Assembly: GCF_002802965.1 (NCBI RefSeq)
Contig: NZ_NXGA01000001.1
Span: 2,186,760 to 2,250,759 of the forward strand
DNA: 64,000 bases
Reading direction: 5' to 3'
DNA from: Sporolactobacillus pectinivorans
Lineage (GTDB): Bacteria; Bacillota; Bacilli; Bacillales; Sporolactobacillaceae
In this document: positions 1-9,132 of the stretch, one piece after another
How positions within the stretch are numbered: the first letter of the stretch is position 1
Layout of the letters: each line of letters begins with the position of its first letter
The notes under the pieces: model-generated
Databases searched by the model: none
What the model was told of the DNA's origin: nothing
The model's input: the letters and a program-made list of their open reading frames with translations, nothing else
Program-made: the position numbers and the translations under genes

Positions 1-2
1 CT

Positions 3-1070
3 CTTCCGCTTGACCAGTATATGGCCGGGCACCCGGACTACTTTTTCTCACGAAAACCTGAAGAAGTCCGTGTTAATCCGGATAATCTGATGATATTAAT
101 GGACCACATCAAGTGTTCAGCTTATGAATTACCCTTTCCGAAGGGCGAAATATTTGGCGGGCAGCCGGTGGATGATTTGTGTGAATTTCTGGCGGATGAA
201 GATGTGTTGCATCGTCAGGCCGGAAAATGGTACTGGATGAATGATGCATTTCCTGCAAATGAGATCAGCCTGCGCTCAGCTGTCCAGGATTCTTTTGCTA
301 TTGTGGACATTTCGGATAGAGGACATGCGAAAGTAATTGGCGAGATGGATCGTTTTGGTGCGATGACGATGCTGTATGAAGACGCGATTTATATTCATCA
401 GGGCATTCAATATCATGTCGATCAGTTGGACCTTGAACAGCGGAAAGCTTATATCAGGCGTGTCAATGTGAATTATTATACCGACTCGGATCTGGCTGTA
501 CAGATGGATGTCCTTGAGACGGACGGACAGGTACCGCTGGCCGGTTTGAATGCGGACAAGTGTTATGGAGATGTCTCTGTCCGGGCACTTCCGACCGTAT
601 TCAAGAAAATCAGGTTTGAAACCTTTGAAAACATCGGGTGGGGGCATATTCATCTTCCGGAAATGGAATTGCAAACGAATGCGGCCTGGATCAGTTTTTC
701 AGAGGAATGGATGGATCGGTTCGGAAAGGACGTGTTCCAGGGTGCATTGGTCGGTCTGAGTCATGTGCTGCGTCACGCCGCATCCCTTTTTGTGATGTGT
801 GATCAGTCGGATTTGTCAGTTGTCGCAAAAATCAAGGCACCTCATAATGAGAAACCAACAGTTTTTATTTACGACAAATATCCGGGTGGCATCGGCCTGA
901 GCAAAAAACTATATGAAGCCATGCCTGCACTTCTTGAAAAAGCAAGAGAAATGGCCGTGTCCTGCGGCTGTGAATCAGGCTGTCCTTCATGCATCGGATT
1001 TGTCAATGAAGGCAGGGCGGCAAAGCAGGCATTGCTTCATATTCTGGGAGAAAAAACATCGTGTCATTAA
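3..1070 (+). CDS. mrfA: MrfA (YprA) DNA repair helicase, C-terminal part
   Basis: This is the C-terminal part of a DEAD/DEAH-box helicase with the DUF1998-type zinc-binding C-terminus. The reading frame is open to the left edge, starting LPLDQYMAGHPDYFF, so the ATG at 21 is internal and the helicase motor lies outside the window. Near the C-terminus four cysteines sit in the cluster CGCESGCPSC, the presumed metal site of this family. In B. subtilis MrfA is a 3'-5' helicase that acts with the exonuclease MrfB in a nucleotide-excision route for mitomycin C damage. Its stop lies 10 bp inside the next gene, so the two are translationally coupled. The identification rests on the family signature and on the mrfB neighbour. 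Confidence 0.88.
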   Translation, partial: LPLDQYMAGHPDYFFSRKPEEVRVNPDNLMILMDHIKCSAYELPFPKGEIFGGQPVDDLCEFLADEDVLHRQAGKWYWMNDAFPANEISLRSAVQDSFAIVDISDRGHAKVIGEMDRFGAMTMLYEDAIYIHQGIQYHVDQLDLEQRKAYIRRVNVNYYTDSDLAVQMDVLETDGQVPLAGLNADKCYGDVSVRALPTVFKKIRFETFENIGWGHIHLPEMELQTNAAWISFSEEWMDRFGKDVFQGALVGLSHVLRHAASLFVMCDQSDLSVVAKIKAPHNEKPTVFIYDKYPGGIGLSKKLYEAMPALLEKAREMAVSCGCESGCPSCIGFVNEGRAAKQALLHILGEKTSCH

Positions 1071-2341
1071 AACAGAAACTTCAGCTGTATAAGAAACAGC
1101 TGCATCAGGCGCAGCAAATCGAACGCGGGAATAAAAGTGAAGAAAGGGCGATACACGCAGCTGATGATGAACGGGAGATCAGGCGGGCGGCGAAAGATTT
1201 GGATGCTGAAATCTGCCGTTTTGAGGGTCAGTATGTCCTCGTCCATACCGAACAACTTAATGCAACAACATGCGTTGGTCCTTATACGGTCAAAGAACTG
1301 TTTCCGGTTGTTGCGGATTGGCAAAAAAAAGTTTCACGCCTGCATCCCCTCTCCGCGTATGGGCTTGAAGCTGAAGACCTGCTTTTCTTTGACACAGAGA
1401 CGACAGGCCTTTCCGCCGGTGCAGGTGAGATGATTTTTCTGATCGGGCTTGCGCGCGTGACAAGGAGCGGAGTCGAACTGAAACAGTACTTTCTTCCGGG
1501 TCCGGGCCATGAAGCAGCATTCTATAATGCCTTTCTGAGCGACAGCCGTTCTCTTAAAAATCTCGTGACTTTTAATGGAAAGGCATTTGACTGGCCAAGA
1601 GTGAAGACAAGGTATCAGTTTGTGCGTGACCAGGTCCCCCGTCTGCCGGCTTTCGGGCATTTTGACCTGCTTCATGCTTCACGGCGGTTATGGAAGGAAA
1701 GGCTGGACTCAGTCAGGCTTCAGACCGTTGAAAAAGAAATATTGTCCATGGGGAGGACTGACGACATACCCGGGAAAATGGCGCCGTTTCTCTATTTTCA
1801 GTTTTTGAAGCATCCTCAGGCAAGCCAGGTCGCCGGAATTATCGAACATAATCGTGAGGATGTCCTGTCACTCATTGCACTTTATATTCATCTTTCAAAT
1901 AAAGTGCTTGGAAATATTGATTGCGATCCAGCTGAACGTTATGAGATTGCACGCTGGCATCAGCAGATAGGTGATAAAAGGCGCGCAGTCTCGCTTTTTC
2001 GGACGGTGGCGGATCAGAACGGTTATTATGGAAATCTTTCAAAGATCCATCTGGCACAGCTCTACAAGAGGGAGGGGCATTACACCCATGCGTTAACATT
2101 GATGCAGTCGGCGATCTCCAGTGAAACTGAGCCGGATGACAGCTTGTACATTGAAGCCGCAAAGATTATGGAACATCAATTTAAAGATTATAGAGAAGCA
2201 ATTCAGTATACCCAGTATGCAATTGATTGTCTGAAAGATAGACGGGACATTACTGAAAGCAGGAGCAGTGAAAAAATAAGGGCGTATCTTAAGCGGTTAA
2301 ATCGACTGGATCAGAAATTACTTAAAGGAATGGATCCATAA
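1061..2341 (+). CDS. mrfB: MrfB (YprB) DEDDh-type exonuclease with TPR-like tail
   Basis: Predicted 3'-5' exonuclease partner of MrfA in mitomycin-lesion repair. A basic N-terminal region of about 100 residues precedes an RNase H-like DnaQ fold. Exo motif I is DTET (Asp111, Glu113), motif II contains FNGKAFDWPR, and motif III is HNREDV at about residue 264, together giving the DEDDh metal-binding set. The C-terminal 130 residues are helical with TPR-like repeats (EIARWHQQIGDKRRA, then KIHLAQLYKREGHYTHAL). The GTG start at 1061 overlaps the end of mrfA by 10 bp. The 426-residue length fits YprB. There is no sign of truncation. Confidence 0.9.
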   Translation: MSLKQKLQLYKKQLHQAQQIERGNKSEERAIHAADDEREIRRAAKDLDAEICRFEGQYVLVHTEQLNATTCVGPYTVKELFPVVADWQKKVSRLHPLSAYGLEAEDLLFFDTETTGLSAGAGEMIFLIGLARVTRSGVELKQYFLPGPGHEAAFYNAFLSDSRSLKNLVTFNGKAFDWPRVKTRYQFVRDQVPRLPAFGHFDLLHASRRLWKERLDSVRLQTVEKEILSMGRTDDIPGKMAPFLYFQFLKHPQASQVAGIIEHNREDVLSLIALYIHLSNKVLGNIDCDPAERYEIARWHQQIGDKRRAVSLFRTVADQNGYYGNLSKIHLAQLYKREGHYTHALTLMQSAISSETEPDDSLYIEAAKIMEHQFKDYREAIQYTQYAIDCLKDRRDITESRSSEKIRAYLKRLNRLDQKLLKGMDP

Positions 2342-2545
2342 TAGTCTGTTTAAACATACTCCTAAAGTGAAATATTTTATGAAAACTCCATTTATTGCCC
2401 GGGTAAGCGCATAAATAGTCAAGAGTCGGCAATTATCGCTTTTTTATATAAAATTTGAAAGCGAATTCGACAAAATTTTCACTAAAAATGCTTATCAAAA
2501 GAACTTGTTGATTTCCCCTTAGTGGTGGGGAGAAACAGGAGTGGT

Positions 2546-3124
2546 GTGCAGGTGGCAGATCAGGAAGTTATGCTTGTCACGGGTTACAAACCCAATGAAC
2601 TGGGTATCTTCTCAGCGGACCATCCGGGAATTCGGGTAATCCGTTATTGTCTGAAAACGCAGATCAAAGATCTTGCAGGCTCCGGAACAAAATGGATTGT
2701 AATCAGCGGGCAGCCCGGTGTCGAACTCTGGGCCGGGGAAACCTGCTTGGAGCTGAAAACAGATTTCCCGGATCTGAAGTTGGCCGTTCTTGTTCCGTTC
2801 ATCGGGCAGGAGGAGCGTTTCAGGGACTGGGTGAAAACACAGTACAATCACGTGCTTGAAGCTGCAGATTTTACCGGAGCGATCAGTAACCGGCCCTATG
2901 AAAGTCCCGGGCAGCTCCGACAGAAAAATGAATTTTTGGTGTCAAAAACTGACGGTATGGTCATCTTATATGATGAAGAGACACCAGGATCCCCTCAGTA
3001 CTATTTGTCTGCAGCTCGAAAAAGGGCCCGGCATGAGCTCTATCCAATTACGGCTATCGATCGTTATGATATTGATTTTGCGTCGGAAGAATTAAAACAG
3101 CAAAATCCCGAATACTGGATGTAG
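2546..3124 (+). CDS. ypsA: YpsA family protein (DUF1273)
   Basis: SLOG/Rossmann-like protein of the YpsA family, 192 residues from the chosen start. Family hallmarks are TGYKPNELGIF near the N-terminus, WIVISGQPGVELWA in the centre, and RPYESPGQLRQKN followed by SDG-like and GSPQYYL segments. In B. subtilis and S. aureus YpsA influences cell division, probably with GpsB, whose gene follows here at 3192. The biochemical activity is not established. The AGGAG at 2537-2541 fits a GTG start at 2546 or 2552 better than the upstream GTG at 2522. The ATG at 2570 would leave only MLVTGYKP, which also matches the family start. Confidence 0.85.
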   Translation: MQVADQEVMLVTGYKPNELGIFSADHPGIRVIRYCLKTQIKDLAGSGTKWIVISGQPGVELWAGETCLELKTDFPDLKLAVLVPFIGQEERFRDWVKTQYNHVLEAADFTGAISNRPYESPGQLRQKNEFLVSKTDGMVILYDEETPGSPQYYLSAARKRARHELYPITAIDRYDIDFASEELKQQNPEYWM

Positions 3125-3191
3125 AAGTAATTGACAAGATAAGCTAAATTTGAAAAAATAAAAAAAGATATTATCCGGGGTGATGATGGAC

Positions 3192-3509
3192 ATGGCGGAA
3201 CAGAAAACAGTCAGATTGACAAAGAATGATATTCTCCATAAAGAATTTAAAACTTCATTTCACGGCTATCAGCCTGAAGAGGTTGACCAGTTCCTTGATA
3301 TTGTGATCAGTGATTATGATGTATTTTATGCGGAAATACTACGGCTCCGCGAGGAAAATAAACGTCTGAAAAGTGAACAGCAGGCGGCCGGAAGCGAGGA
3401 ACCAAAACGTCAGGACTACGCCGACAATCTGGGGCAGACAAATTACGATATTCTCAAACGTCTTTCCAACTTGGAAAAACACGTTTTTGGCAGTCGTCTG
3501 GGTGAATGA
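3192..3509 (+). CDS. gpsB: GpsB cell-division coordinator
   Basis: DivIVA-like cytosolic protein of 105 residues that links the division septum with penicillin-binding proteins. The N-terminal membrane-binding/PBP-docking domain is recognisable (KNDILHKEFKTSFHGY, then EEVDQFLDIVISDYD), followed by a coiled coil (residues ~40-65), a linker, and the conserved C-terminal trimerisation element NYDILKRLSNLEKHVFGS. ATG 3192 is chosen over GTG 3180 because GGGGTGA at 3177-3183 lies at proper distance and the resulting N-terminus matches B. subtilis GpsB. The B. subtilis partner PBP1 (ponA) is also in this window, at 41.2 kb. Confidence 0.93.
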   Translation: MAEQKTVRLTKNDILHKEFKTSFHGYQPEEVDQFLDIVISDYDVFYAEILRLREENKRLKSEQQAAGSEEPKRQDYADNLGQTNYDILKRLSNLEKHVFGSRLGE

Positions 3510-3528
3510 ATTTTTTTGCCCGGCAGGG

Positions 3529-3557
3529 TTGATTCTTTTAAAAAAATGGATTATAAT
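3529..3557 (+). promoter_or_regulatory. Sigma-A-type promoter of rnpB
   Basis: TTGATT at 3529-3534 and TATAAT at 3552-3557 are separated by exactly 17 bp. The predicted transcription start at about 3564-3566 coincides with the 5' end of the RNase P RNA P1 helix. Confidence 0.75.
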
Positions 3558-3565
3558 CTGTATCT

Positions 3566-3982
3566 GTGACATTGTTCGTGTTCGGGTGATCGCTGTATTC
3601 CTTTGAGAATATAGAGGAAAGTCCATGCTCGCACGGTCTGTGATGACCGTAGTGTTCGTGCCTGGCCAAGTCATAAGCCAGGGTAGTCCGGAGTGATCTG
3701 GGTTAACGGCAGAAGAACGGCCTGTGTCCCTTGTGGGATATGGCTCAGTATTCTTGAAAGTGCCATAGTGACGATGTCTTTCGGAAACGAAAGAAGTGGA
3801 ACGCGGTAAACCCCTCGAGCGGGAAACTCAAACTTGGTAGAGGAACCCTTTGGAAGGAATCAAACGGAAAAAGGGACAGAATTTTATCTGTAGATAGATG
3901 ATTGCCGCTTTTGTACGAGGAGCTTTTGCTCTGTTTGAGTACGAAAGTACAGAACATGGCTTACAGAACATGAATGATGCAT
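3566..3982 (+). ncRNA. rnpB: RNase P RNA, B-type (Bacillus class)
   Basis: Catalytic RNA that removes tRNA 5' leaders. The conserved blocks are present in order: GAGGAAAGTCCATGCTCGCA (3614-3633), AGTCATAAGCCAGGGTAGTC, GAACGCGGTAAACCCCTCGA, GTAGATAGATGATTGCCGC and ACATGGCTTACAGAACA near the 3' end. P1 pairs 3570-3580 (CATTGTTCGTG) with 3969-3979 (CATGAATGATG), allowing G-U pairs. As in Bacillus, it lies just downstream of gpsB. Apparent minus-strand reading frames across this interval are artefacts of the RNA gene. End points are inferred from P1 and are good to a few bases. Confidence 0.96.
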
Positions 3983-3992
3983 TTTTCAGAAG

Positions 3993-4020
3993 AAAAGCCC
4001 TTTTGTTAGGGCTTTTTTTT
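3993..4020 (+). terminator. rnpB intrinsic terminator
   Basis: AAAAGCCC at 3993-4000 pairs with GGGCTTTT at 4009-4016, with a loop of 8 and a run of eight T. Confidence 0.9.
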
Positions 4021-4196
4021 ATTAATTTGAACCGATAATGTTGAATAACGGGAAACTGTTCAAATCGGCCGACGTCTCCGCTTGGGTTTATGCTTTGCAC
4101 GATCGGAAATTCCGATTGAGAAACAAGGCCGGAGGTTAAAAAGACACTCTGATCGGCCGATTACATAGCGAGAGAATCGCTCAGGAGGGAAAGGGT

Positions 4197-5351
4197 ATGG
4201 CAAATCAGCTGGATCTGATCGTCACAACAGCTATGGGGCTTGAAAGTGTTGCTGCAGAAGAGTTAAAAAAGCTCGGATATGACCGCCTGACTGTGGAAAA
4301 CGGAAAAATAACTTTTTCAGCGCAACCCGTTGATATATGCCGGACGAATCTATGGATGCGGACTGCTGACCGGATACGGTTAAAAGTCGGGGAATTCAAA
4401 GCATTAACTTTTGACAGCCTGTTTGAACAGACAAAAGCGTTGCCTTGGGCAGATTTTTTACCGGAGAATGCCAACTTTCCGGTGACCGGGAAATCGCATA
4501 AATCCGTTCTCCATAGTGTCCCGGACTGTCAGGCTATTGTCAAAAAAGCAATTGTCGAGAGCATGAAAAAGCATTATCACAAAGAATGGTTCACGGAAGA
4601 CGGACCGCAATATAAAATCCAGATTGCTTTAAACAAGGATATCGCAGCGCTCTCGATTGATACAAGCGGTGATGGCCTGCATAAGCGCGGATACCGGCAA
4701 CTGCACAATATCGCTCCCTTGAAAGAGACGTTGGCGAGTGCCATGATTCTCTTAAGCAGATGGACACCTGATCGCCCATTTGTGGATCCCTTCTGCGGAT
4801 CGGGAACGCTTCCCATTGAAGCGGCCATGATCGGCCAGAATATTGCGCCTGGTTTTAATCGCTCCTTTGTCTCCGAAAATTGGCCGCTTTTTCAGGACGG
4901 TGAATGGAACAGGGCGCGTGAAGAGGCGGATAATCTGGCCAACTATGATCAGCAGTTGAATATTATGGGAAGTGATATTGACCATAAAATGATTGAGCTT
5001 TCGGAGCATAACGCACTTGAAGCGGGATTCAGCGGCCTGATCACTTTCAAACAGATGCAGGTTGCGGATTTTACATCAAAACAGGAGTCGGGATGCATGA
5101 TCGGCAATCCTCCTTACGGTGAGAGAATGGGGGATTTGAAACAGATTGAAGGTATCAGCCGGGATCTGGGACAGCTCTTCAAAAAATATGAAACCTGGTC
5201 CTTTTATTTCATCTCTTCTTTTGAAGACTTTGAATCCTTTTTCGGAAGAAAAGCGACAAAAAAAAGGAAATTGTATAATGGTCGTATCCGGACCGATTAT
5301 TATCAATATTTTGGCCGGAAATACCCAATAAGACAGGAAACTGAATCCTGA
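4197..5351 (+). CDS. ypsC: THUMP-domain RNA methyltransferase (YpsC/RlmL type)
   Basis: SAM-dependent rRNA guanine-N2 type methyltransferase, 384 residues. The N-terminus (residues 1-60) resembles the ferredoxin-like domain of the RlmL/YpsC group, followed by a THUMP RNA-binding domain (to ~160) and a Rossmann methyltransferase domain. Motif I is DPFCGSGTLPIEAA (about residues 199-212) and the catalytic motif is NPPYGERMG. SAM contact GSDIDHKMIE is present. The start is supported by AGGAGGG at 4183-4189. It follows rnpB as in Bacillus. The exact target base is not established for this family member. Confidence 0.9.
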   Translation: MANQLDLIVTTAMGLESVAAEELKKLGYDRLTVENGKITFSAQPVDICRTNLWMRTADRIRLKVGEFKALTFDSLFEQTKALPWADFLPENANFPVTGKSHKSVLHSVPDCQAIVKKAIVESMKKHYHKEWFTEDGPQYKIQIALNKDIAALSIDTSGDGLHKRGYRQLHNIAPLKETLASAMILLSRWTPDRPFVDPFCGSGTLPIEAAMIGQNIAPGFNRSFVSENWPLFQDGEWNRAREEADNLANYDQQLNIMGSDIDHKMIELSEHNALEAGFSGLITFKQMQVADFTSKQESGCMIGNPPYGERMGDLKQIEGISRDLGQLFKKYETWSFYFISSFEDFESFFGRKATKKRKLYNGRIRTDYYQYFGRKYPIRQETES

Positions 5352-5527
5352 TTCTGTTTTGTTTCTCCAAACCGGCTGTTTCTTTGACTGCGGCGGGGAA
5401 TCTAATCAAAATTATTTTTGACTTTTCAATGCAGGAAATCTTCGCCATGAAATTGAAAATAGACAAAGCAGTGATTTTACGCTAAATTTAATAATCAATG
5501 ATTCTTTATTTGAAAAGAGTGATATCT

Positions 5528-7039
5528 ATGTCAATTGATGAAACAGTAAGATCTTATGAGCAATATGTGAAGAAGATTATGGATTTCAACGAGGCCATTA
5601 CTTTGGCTGAATGGGATATGAGAACCGGGGCGCCGAAAAAGGGTATCTCACAGCGGTCTGAGGTGGTTGGTACGCTGTCGGACGAAGTGTTCAGGCGATC
5701 TGTATCTGATGAGATGAAGGGCTATCTCGACGCCTTAACAGAGCCTTCAGTTCAGAAATCTCTTAGTCTGGTCACAAAACGAATGATTGAAAAATCGAAA
5801 AAGACATATGATCATTATGTCAATATTCCGGCGGAAGAAAATAAAGCCTACGTCATTCTCCAGTCTGAAGCGCAGAGCGTCTGGGAAGAGGCAAAGGCCA
5901 AAAGCGATTTTTCTCTTCTTGAACCTTATCTGGAAAAAATGGTAGCATTTAAGCGTAAATTTATCAGCTACTGGGGCGTGCATGCGAATAAGTATGATGC
6001 GCTGCTTGATTTATATGAACCGGGTCTGACTGTTGAAACGATTGATCGCGTATTCGATAAATTGCGTCAGGGAATTATTCCGCTGGTCGATGCAGTCTCC
6101 GCTTCAAAAGATCAGCCTGAGAGTGATTTTCTGCACGTGCACTTTCCGGTCGATAAGCAGAAGGCTTTCTGCCTGCACCTTCTGCGCGAAAATGGATATG
6201 ATTTTGAGGCGGGGCGTCTTGATGAGACGGAGCATCCGTTTGAAATTACACTGAATCCGGGCGACGTCCGGGTGACAACAAATTTTCAGGAAAATGATTT
6301 TATGTCGACAGTGCTCGGAACGATTCATGAGGGCGGACACGCGCTCTATGAGCAGCACATATCCCGCGATCTGGTCGGGACCCCGCTTTGTGAGGGAACT
6401 TCGATGGGTATTCATGAATCGCAGTCTTTATTCTTTGAGAACTTTATCGGGCGCAGCAAAGCGTATTGGGGCCTGCATTATGACGAATTGAAACGCTATG
6501 CCAGCGGACAGTTTGACGATGTGACACTTGAAGACTTTTATCGGGCCATCAATGTCTCGCGTCCCTCACTGATCCGGACACTTGCAGATGAATTGACTTA
6601 TCCGCTACATATCATGGTTCGTTATGATATTGAAAAAGGGCTTTTTGATGGGGATCTGGAAGTGAAGGATCTTCCGGGCGTCTGGAATGAAAAAATGAAA
6701 CAATACCTCGGTATTGTTCCTGAAACAGACCGCGAAGGTGTTTTACAGGATATTCACTGGCCGGGCGGTGATTTCGGGTACTTCCCTTCATACGCACTTG
6801 GTTATGTTTATGCGGCACAGTTTAAGCATGCGATGCTGCACGACCTTCCTGACTTTGATGCCCGCGTGCGCGGGGGCAGCCTTTCGGCAATCACAGGCTG
6901 GCTGAGCGAGCACATTCACAAGTTTGGCAGCCTGAAAAAGCCGCTTGAAATACTGAATGATGCAACCGGAGAAGGACCTAATCCGGAGTATCTGATCCAT
7001 TATCTGACTGAAAAATACAGTGATATTTATCGTCTTTAA
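5528..7039 (+). CDS. ypwA: Carboxypeptidase Taq, M32 metallopeptidase (YpwA)
   Basis: Cytosolic zinc carboxypeptidase of family M32, 503 residues from ATG 5528. The active site IHEGGHALYEQ supplies the HExxH zinc ligands and catalytic Glu, and the downstream GIHESQSLFFEN carries the third ligand (Glu) of this family. The conserved DVRVTTNF and PSLIRTLADE segments are also present. An upstream ATG at 5498 would add ten residues not expected in YpwA, so ATG 5528 (MSIDETV) is preferred, although its ribosome site is weak. The protein trims C-terminal residues from peptides. It is a monocistronic-looking gene followed by a hairpin. Confidence 0.9.
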   Translation: MSIDETVRSYEQYVKKIMDFNEAITLAEWDMRTGAPKKGISQRSEVVGTLSDEVFRRSVSDEMKGYLDALTEPSVQKSLSLVTKRMIEKSKKTYDHYVNIPAEENKAYVILQSEAQSVWEEAKAKSDFSLLEPYLEKMVAFKRKFISYWGVHANKYDALLDLYEPGLTVETIDRVFDKLRQGIIPLVDAVSASKDQPESDFLHVHFPVDKQKAFCLHLLRENGYDFEAGRLDETEHPFEITLNPGDVRVTTNFQENDFMSTVLGTIHEGGHALYEQHISRDLVGTPLCEGTSMGIHESQSLFFENFIGRSKAYWGLHYDELKRYASGQFDDVTLEDFYRAINVSRPSLIRTLADELTYPLHIMVRYDIEKGLFDGDLEVKDLPGVWNEKMKQYLGIVPETDREGVLQDIHWPGGDFGYFPSYALGYVYAAQFKHAMLHDLPDFDARVRGGSLSAITGWLSEHIHKFGSLKKPLEILNDATGEGPNPEYLIHYLTEKYSDIYRL

Positions 7040-7046
7040 TCAGAAT

Positions 7047-7074
7047 CCACGTCACTTAGAAATTAATGACGTGG
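7047..7074 (+). terminator. Hairpin downstream of ypwA
   Basis: Perfect 8-bp stem CCACGTCA (7047-7054) with TGACGTGG (7067-7074). No T-run follows, so termination would be weak or factor dependent. Confidence 0.4.
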
Positions 7075-7156
7075 CTCAGACTGTTTCGGAAGAGACAAAA
7101 GATAATGTACCGATCACCGCAGACCCTGGCGACAGGTGTTGAAAGGGGTTTTTTAT

Positions 7157-9127
7157 TTGGCGAAAGAAGTAACGGCTTATAATGATGATACAATTCAAAT
7201 ACTGGAAGGGCTGGAAGCTGTAAGGAAAAGACCGGGCATGTACATCGGCTCAACCGATGCAAGGGGGCTTCATCATCTGGTTTATGAAATTGTTGACAAC
7301 GGGATCGACGAGGCTCTGGCCGGTTATGGCAACAAAATCCTTGTGACCATCCACAAAGATGGGAGTGTCAGCGTGCGCGATTTTGGTCGCGGTATGCCGA
7401 CCGGAATTCATCGGACAGGAAAACCGACTGTTGAAGTGATTTTCACGGTATTGCATGCAGGTGGCAAATTCGGCCAGACCGGCGGGTATAAGACGAGCGG
7501 CGGACTTCACGGTGTTGGTTCATCGGTAGTTAACGCATTATCTGAGTGGCTGGAAGTGACGATCTGGCGTGACGGCTCAATTTTCAGGCAGCGGTTCGAG
7601 CATGGGGGCCATCCCGTGACAACGCTGGAGAAAATAGGCACGTCTAAAGAAACAGGGTCCTTGATTCACTTTAAACCGGACGCTTCGATTTTCAGCACAA
7701 CTTCCTTTCAATTTGATGTCCTCAGTGAGCGTCTGCGTGAATCTGCTTTCCTGCAAAAAGGGATGAAAATTGTCCTGACGGATGAACGTTCCGATAAAAA
7801 GGAAGTTTATCAGTATGATGAAGGCATTAAAGCATTTGTTGCCTATCTGAATGAGGACAAAGATGTGCTGCACCCGGTCGTTGCTTTCGAAGGCAAAGCC
7901 AACGAAATGGAAGTTGACGTGGCTTTTCAGTATAATGACGGCTATTCGGAAAGCTTGATCTCATTTGTTAATAATGTCCGCACAAAAGACGGCGGAACAC
8001 ATGAATCCGGTTTTCGAACTGCACTGACACGTGTTTTCAATGATTATGCGAGAAAATCCGGTTTGCTGAAGGAGAAAGAAAAAAATCTGGAAGGCAGCGA
8101 CATCCGTGAGGGATTTATGGGTATCGTGTCGGTGCGCATTCCTGAGCACTTGCTTCAATTCGAAGGCCAAACCAAGGAAAAGCTGGGCACGAGTGAGGCA
8201 CGCTCCGCCGTTGACACTGTTGTCTCAGAACAGCTTTCCTATTTTCTGGAGGAAAATCCGCAAACCAGCGAAATGCTGATCAGAAAATCCATAAAGGCGC
8301 GTCAAGCACGGCTTGCCGCACGCAAAGCGCGTGAAGATGCCCGAAACGGAAAGAAAACCCGACGGAAGGAAACGTTGCTCAGCGGTAAACTAACGCCAGC
8401 GTCTTCGAAAAACGCCGACCGGAATGAACTGTATCTGGTCGAAGGCGATTCTGCCGGAGGTTCCGCGAAGCAGGGAAGGGACCGCAAATTTCAGGCTGTA
8501 CTTCCCTTGCGCGGGAAGGTGATCAATACTCAGAAGGCAAGGCTGGAAGATATATTAAAGAATGAAGAAATCAATACGCTGATTTATGCCATCGGTGCGG
8601 GAGTCGGAGCCGATTTTTCGATAAAAGACAGCAATTATGACAAAATCGTGATCATGACCGATGCCGATAATGACGGCGCGCACATTCAGGTCCTTTTGCT
8701 GACCTTTTTCTATCGCTACATGCGACCGCTGATCGAAGCAGGCAAAGTCTATATTGCCCTTCCGCCGCTTTACAAGGTCAGCAAGGGCACCGGAAAGAAA
8801 GAGGTGCTTGAATATGCATGGGATGACAATGGTCTGAAAGAGGCGATCAAGCACATCGGCAAGGGCTATGCAATTCAGCGCTATAAAGGGCTAGGCGAGA
8901 TGAATGCTGATCAGCTCTGGGATACGACAATGAATCCGGATTTGCGCACACTGATCCGGGTTAGAATTGATGATCAGACCTTTGCGGAACGGCGCGTAAC
9001 GACACTGATGGGGGATAAAGTCGAGCCGCGCCGCAAATGGATTGAGTCCCATGTCGCGTTCGGTCTTGATGAAGAAACAAACATTCTGGAGAACGAAAAC
9101 CTGACTGTCGTGAAAGGTGCTGAATAA
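7157..9127 (+). CDS. parE: DNA topoisomerase IV subunit B
   Basis: ATPase subunit of topoisomerase IV, which decatenates daughter chromosomes. The GHKL ATPase domain shows [18 protein letters not shown] and [15 protein letters not shown]. The transducer domain and TOPRIM region follow, with [18 protein letters not shown] and the metal-binding [10 protein letters not shown]. The C-terminus ([16 protein letters not shown]) is typical of ParE. The TTG start at 7157 is chosen because GAAAGGGG at 7140-7147 lies 9 bp upstream, giving 656 residues, close to B. subtilis ParE. parC begins 6 bp after the stop, so they form an operon. Confidence 0.96.
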   Translation: MAKEVTAYNDDTIQILEGLEAVRKRPGMYIGSTDARGLHHLVYEIVDNGIDEALAGYGNKILVTIHKDGSVSVRDFGRGMPTGIHRTGKPTVEVIFTVLHAGGKFGQTGGYKTSGGLHGVGSSVVNALSEWLEVTIWRDGSIFRQRFEHGGHPVTTLEKIGTSKETGSLIHFKPDASIFSTTSFQFDVLSERLRESAFLQKGMKIVLTDERSDKKEVYQYDEGIKAFVAYLNEDKDVLHPVVAFEGKANEMEVDVAFQYNDGYSESLISFVNNVRTKDGGTHESGFRTALTRVFNDYARKSGLLKEKEKNLEGSDIREGFMGIVSVRIPEHLLQFEGQTKEKLGTSEARSAVDTVVSEQLSYFLEENPQTSEMLIRKSIKARQARLAARKAREDARNGKKTRRKETLLSGKLTPASSKNADRNELYLVEGDSAGGSAKQGRDRKFQAVLPLRGKVINTQKARLEDILKNEEINTLIYAIGAGVGADFSIKDSNYDKIVIMTDADNDGAHIQVLLLTFFYRYMRPLIEAGKVYIALPPLYKVSKGTGKKEVLEYAWDDNGLKEAIKHIGKGYAIQRYKGLGEMNADQLWDTTMNPDLRTLIRVRIDDQTFAERRVTTLMGDKVEPRRKWIESHVAFGLDEETNILENENLTVVKGAE

Positions 9128-9132
9128 AGAAC

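Noticed and set aside
3339..4100. Minus-strand open frames of 70-111 codons across the RNase P RNA
   Set aside because: They overlap a certain RNA gene, lack ribosome sites, and have no protein-like composition.
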